Positions 63,739 through 64,000 of a stretch of DNA of 64,000 nt are shown in pieces. A program made the translations under genes and the position numbers. Within the stretch, counting starts at the first letter, position 1, and every line of letters begins with the position of its first letter. Location: the NCBI RefSeq assembly GCF_026810225.1, contig NZ_CP113865.1, forward strand, positions 881,001 through 945,000, read 5' to 3'. The stretch comes from Caldicellulosiruptor morganii (GTDB lineage Bacteria; Bacillota; Thermoanaerobacteria; Caldicellulosiruptorales; Caldicellulosiruptoraceae). The notes below the pieces were generated by a model. The model was not told the DNA's origin. It searched no databases and was given only the letters and a program-made list of their open reading frames with translations.

Positions 63739-64000
63739 TAAAACCTCAGGAAACAATATTTGAAAGTGGCAATGAAATGGCGGCTTTAGCCGCATCGCAA
63801 ATAAATTATCATATTATGGGATATTACCCTATAACACCTTCAACCCAAATTGCAGAAGAGCTTGATAGCATGAAAGCAGACGGCCTGCATGATATTTTGC
63901 TAATTGCAGCAGATGGAGAACATGGGGCTGCCGGGATTTGTTATGGTGCAAGTTTGGGTGGAGGAAGGGTTTTTAATGCAACCAGTGCAAACGGGCTTAT
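63735..64000 (+). CDS. 2-oxoacid:ferredoxin oxidoreductase alpha subunit (cut by window edge)
   Basis: 88 complete codons from ATG 63735 with AAGGTGAA upstream. SGNEMAALAASQINYHIMGY, YPITPSTQIAEEL and AADGEHGAAGICYGASLGGG are the N-terminal motifs of the alpha (pyrimidine-domain) subunit. Translationally coupled to the gamma-delta gene. The beta subunit should follow outside the window. Confidence 0.9.
   Translation, partial: MIKPQETIFESGNEMAALAASQINYHIMGYYPITPSTQIAEELDSMKADGLHDILLIAADGEHGAAGICYGASLGGGRVFNATSANGL

Overview
The window reads as one chromosome segment of a low-GC, Gram-positive, anaerobic Firmicute. The evidence is AT-rich DNA, strong GGAGG ribosome sites with many GTG/TTG starts, MurT/GatD cell-wall amidation genes, a zinc-type S14, a YtxC-like protein and oxidoreductase genes of anaerobic metabolism. 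Gene content and style most resemble thermophilic clostridia such as Caldicellulosiruptor; this is recalled, not searched.

Layout. 0-4 kb: start of a diacylglycerol-type glycosyltransferase (minus, cut by the edge), a Xer recombinase, and the murT-gatD pair. 4-10.6 kb: a nucleoside-salvage operon (promoter plus palindromic operator, a deletion-fused remnant of a nucleoside ABC transporter, GntR regulator, cdd, XapX protein, pyrimidine phosphorylase, deoC, deoB, punA, terminator). 10.6-15.1 kb: cheY-cheA-cheW-mcp. 15.1-19.6 kb: orphan ECF S component, a DUF6873-like protein, YtxC-like protein, TrpR-like YerC, a frameshifted THUMP-domain methyltransferase and a heptad-repeat coiled-coil protein. 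19.65-21.15 kb: a complete ISL3-family element with 8-bp target duplication. 21-29 kb: htrA plus a secreted three-repeat protein (minus), a ferredoxin-CsoR-TusA-DsrE sulfur/metal module, a B12/radical SAM protein, a DUF6485-like protein and an Nramp transporter. 29-37.5 kb: M18 aminopeptidase, a second IS element flanked by 21-bp direct repeats, a phosphohexomutase, a two-component pair, an HD-GYP protein and ferritin/rubredoxin-like fragments.

37.7-53.4 kb is a continuous S10-spc-alpha ribosomal supercluster (rpsJ to rplQ, with secY, adk, map, infA, rpoA), preceded by a long structured leader containing a candidate terminator/antiterminator switch and lacking rpmD (L30) in its usual slot. 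It is followed by tRNA-Gln and tRNA-Glu. 53.8-64 kb: a small HdrA-like ORF, an ArsR-ArsC fusion with an ACR3 arsenite pump, a Phd/PIN toxin-antitoxin pair with a frameshifted toxin, an IscR-like regulator with iscS-iscU-mnmA, a PHP phosphatase, CCA-adding enzyme, and the start of a 2-oxoacid:ferredoxin oxidoreductase operon cut by the right edge.

Recurrent themes: both IS elements can fold their transposase ribosome site into a hairpin only on read-through transcripts; several reading frames are broken by single-base changes in or near A-runs (methyltransferase, PIN toxin, probably the ArsR start), which are either real, rescued by slippage, or assembly errors; and a transporter has been deleted from an otherwise intact catabolic operon.
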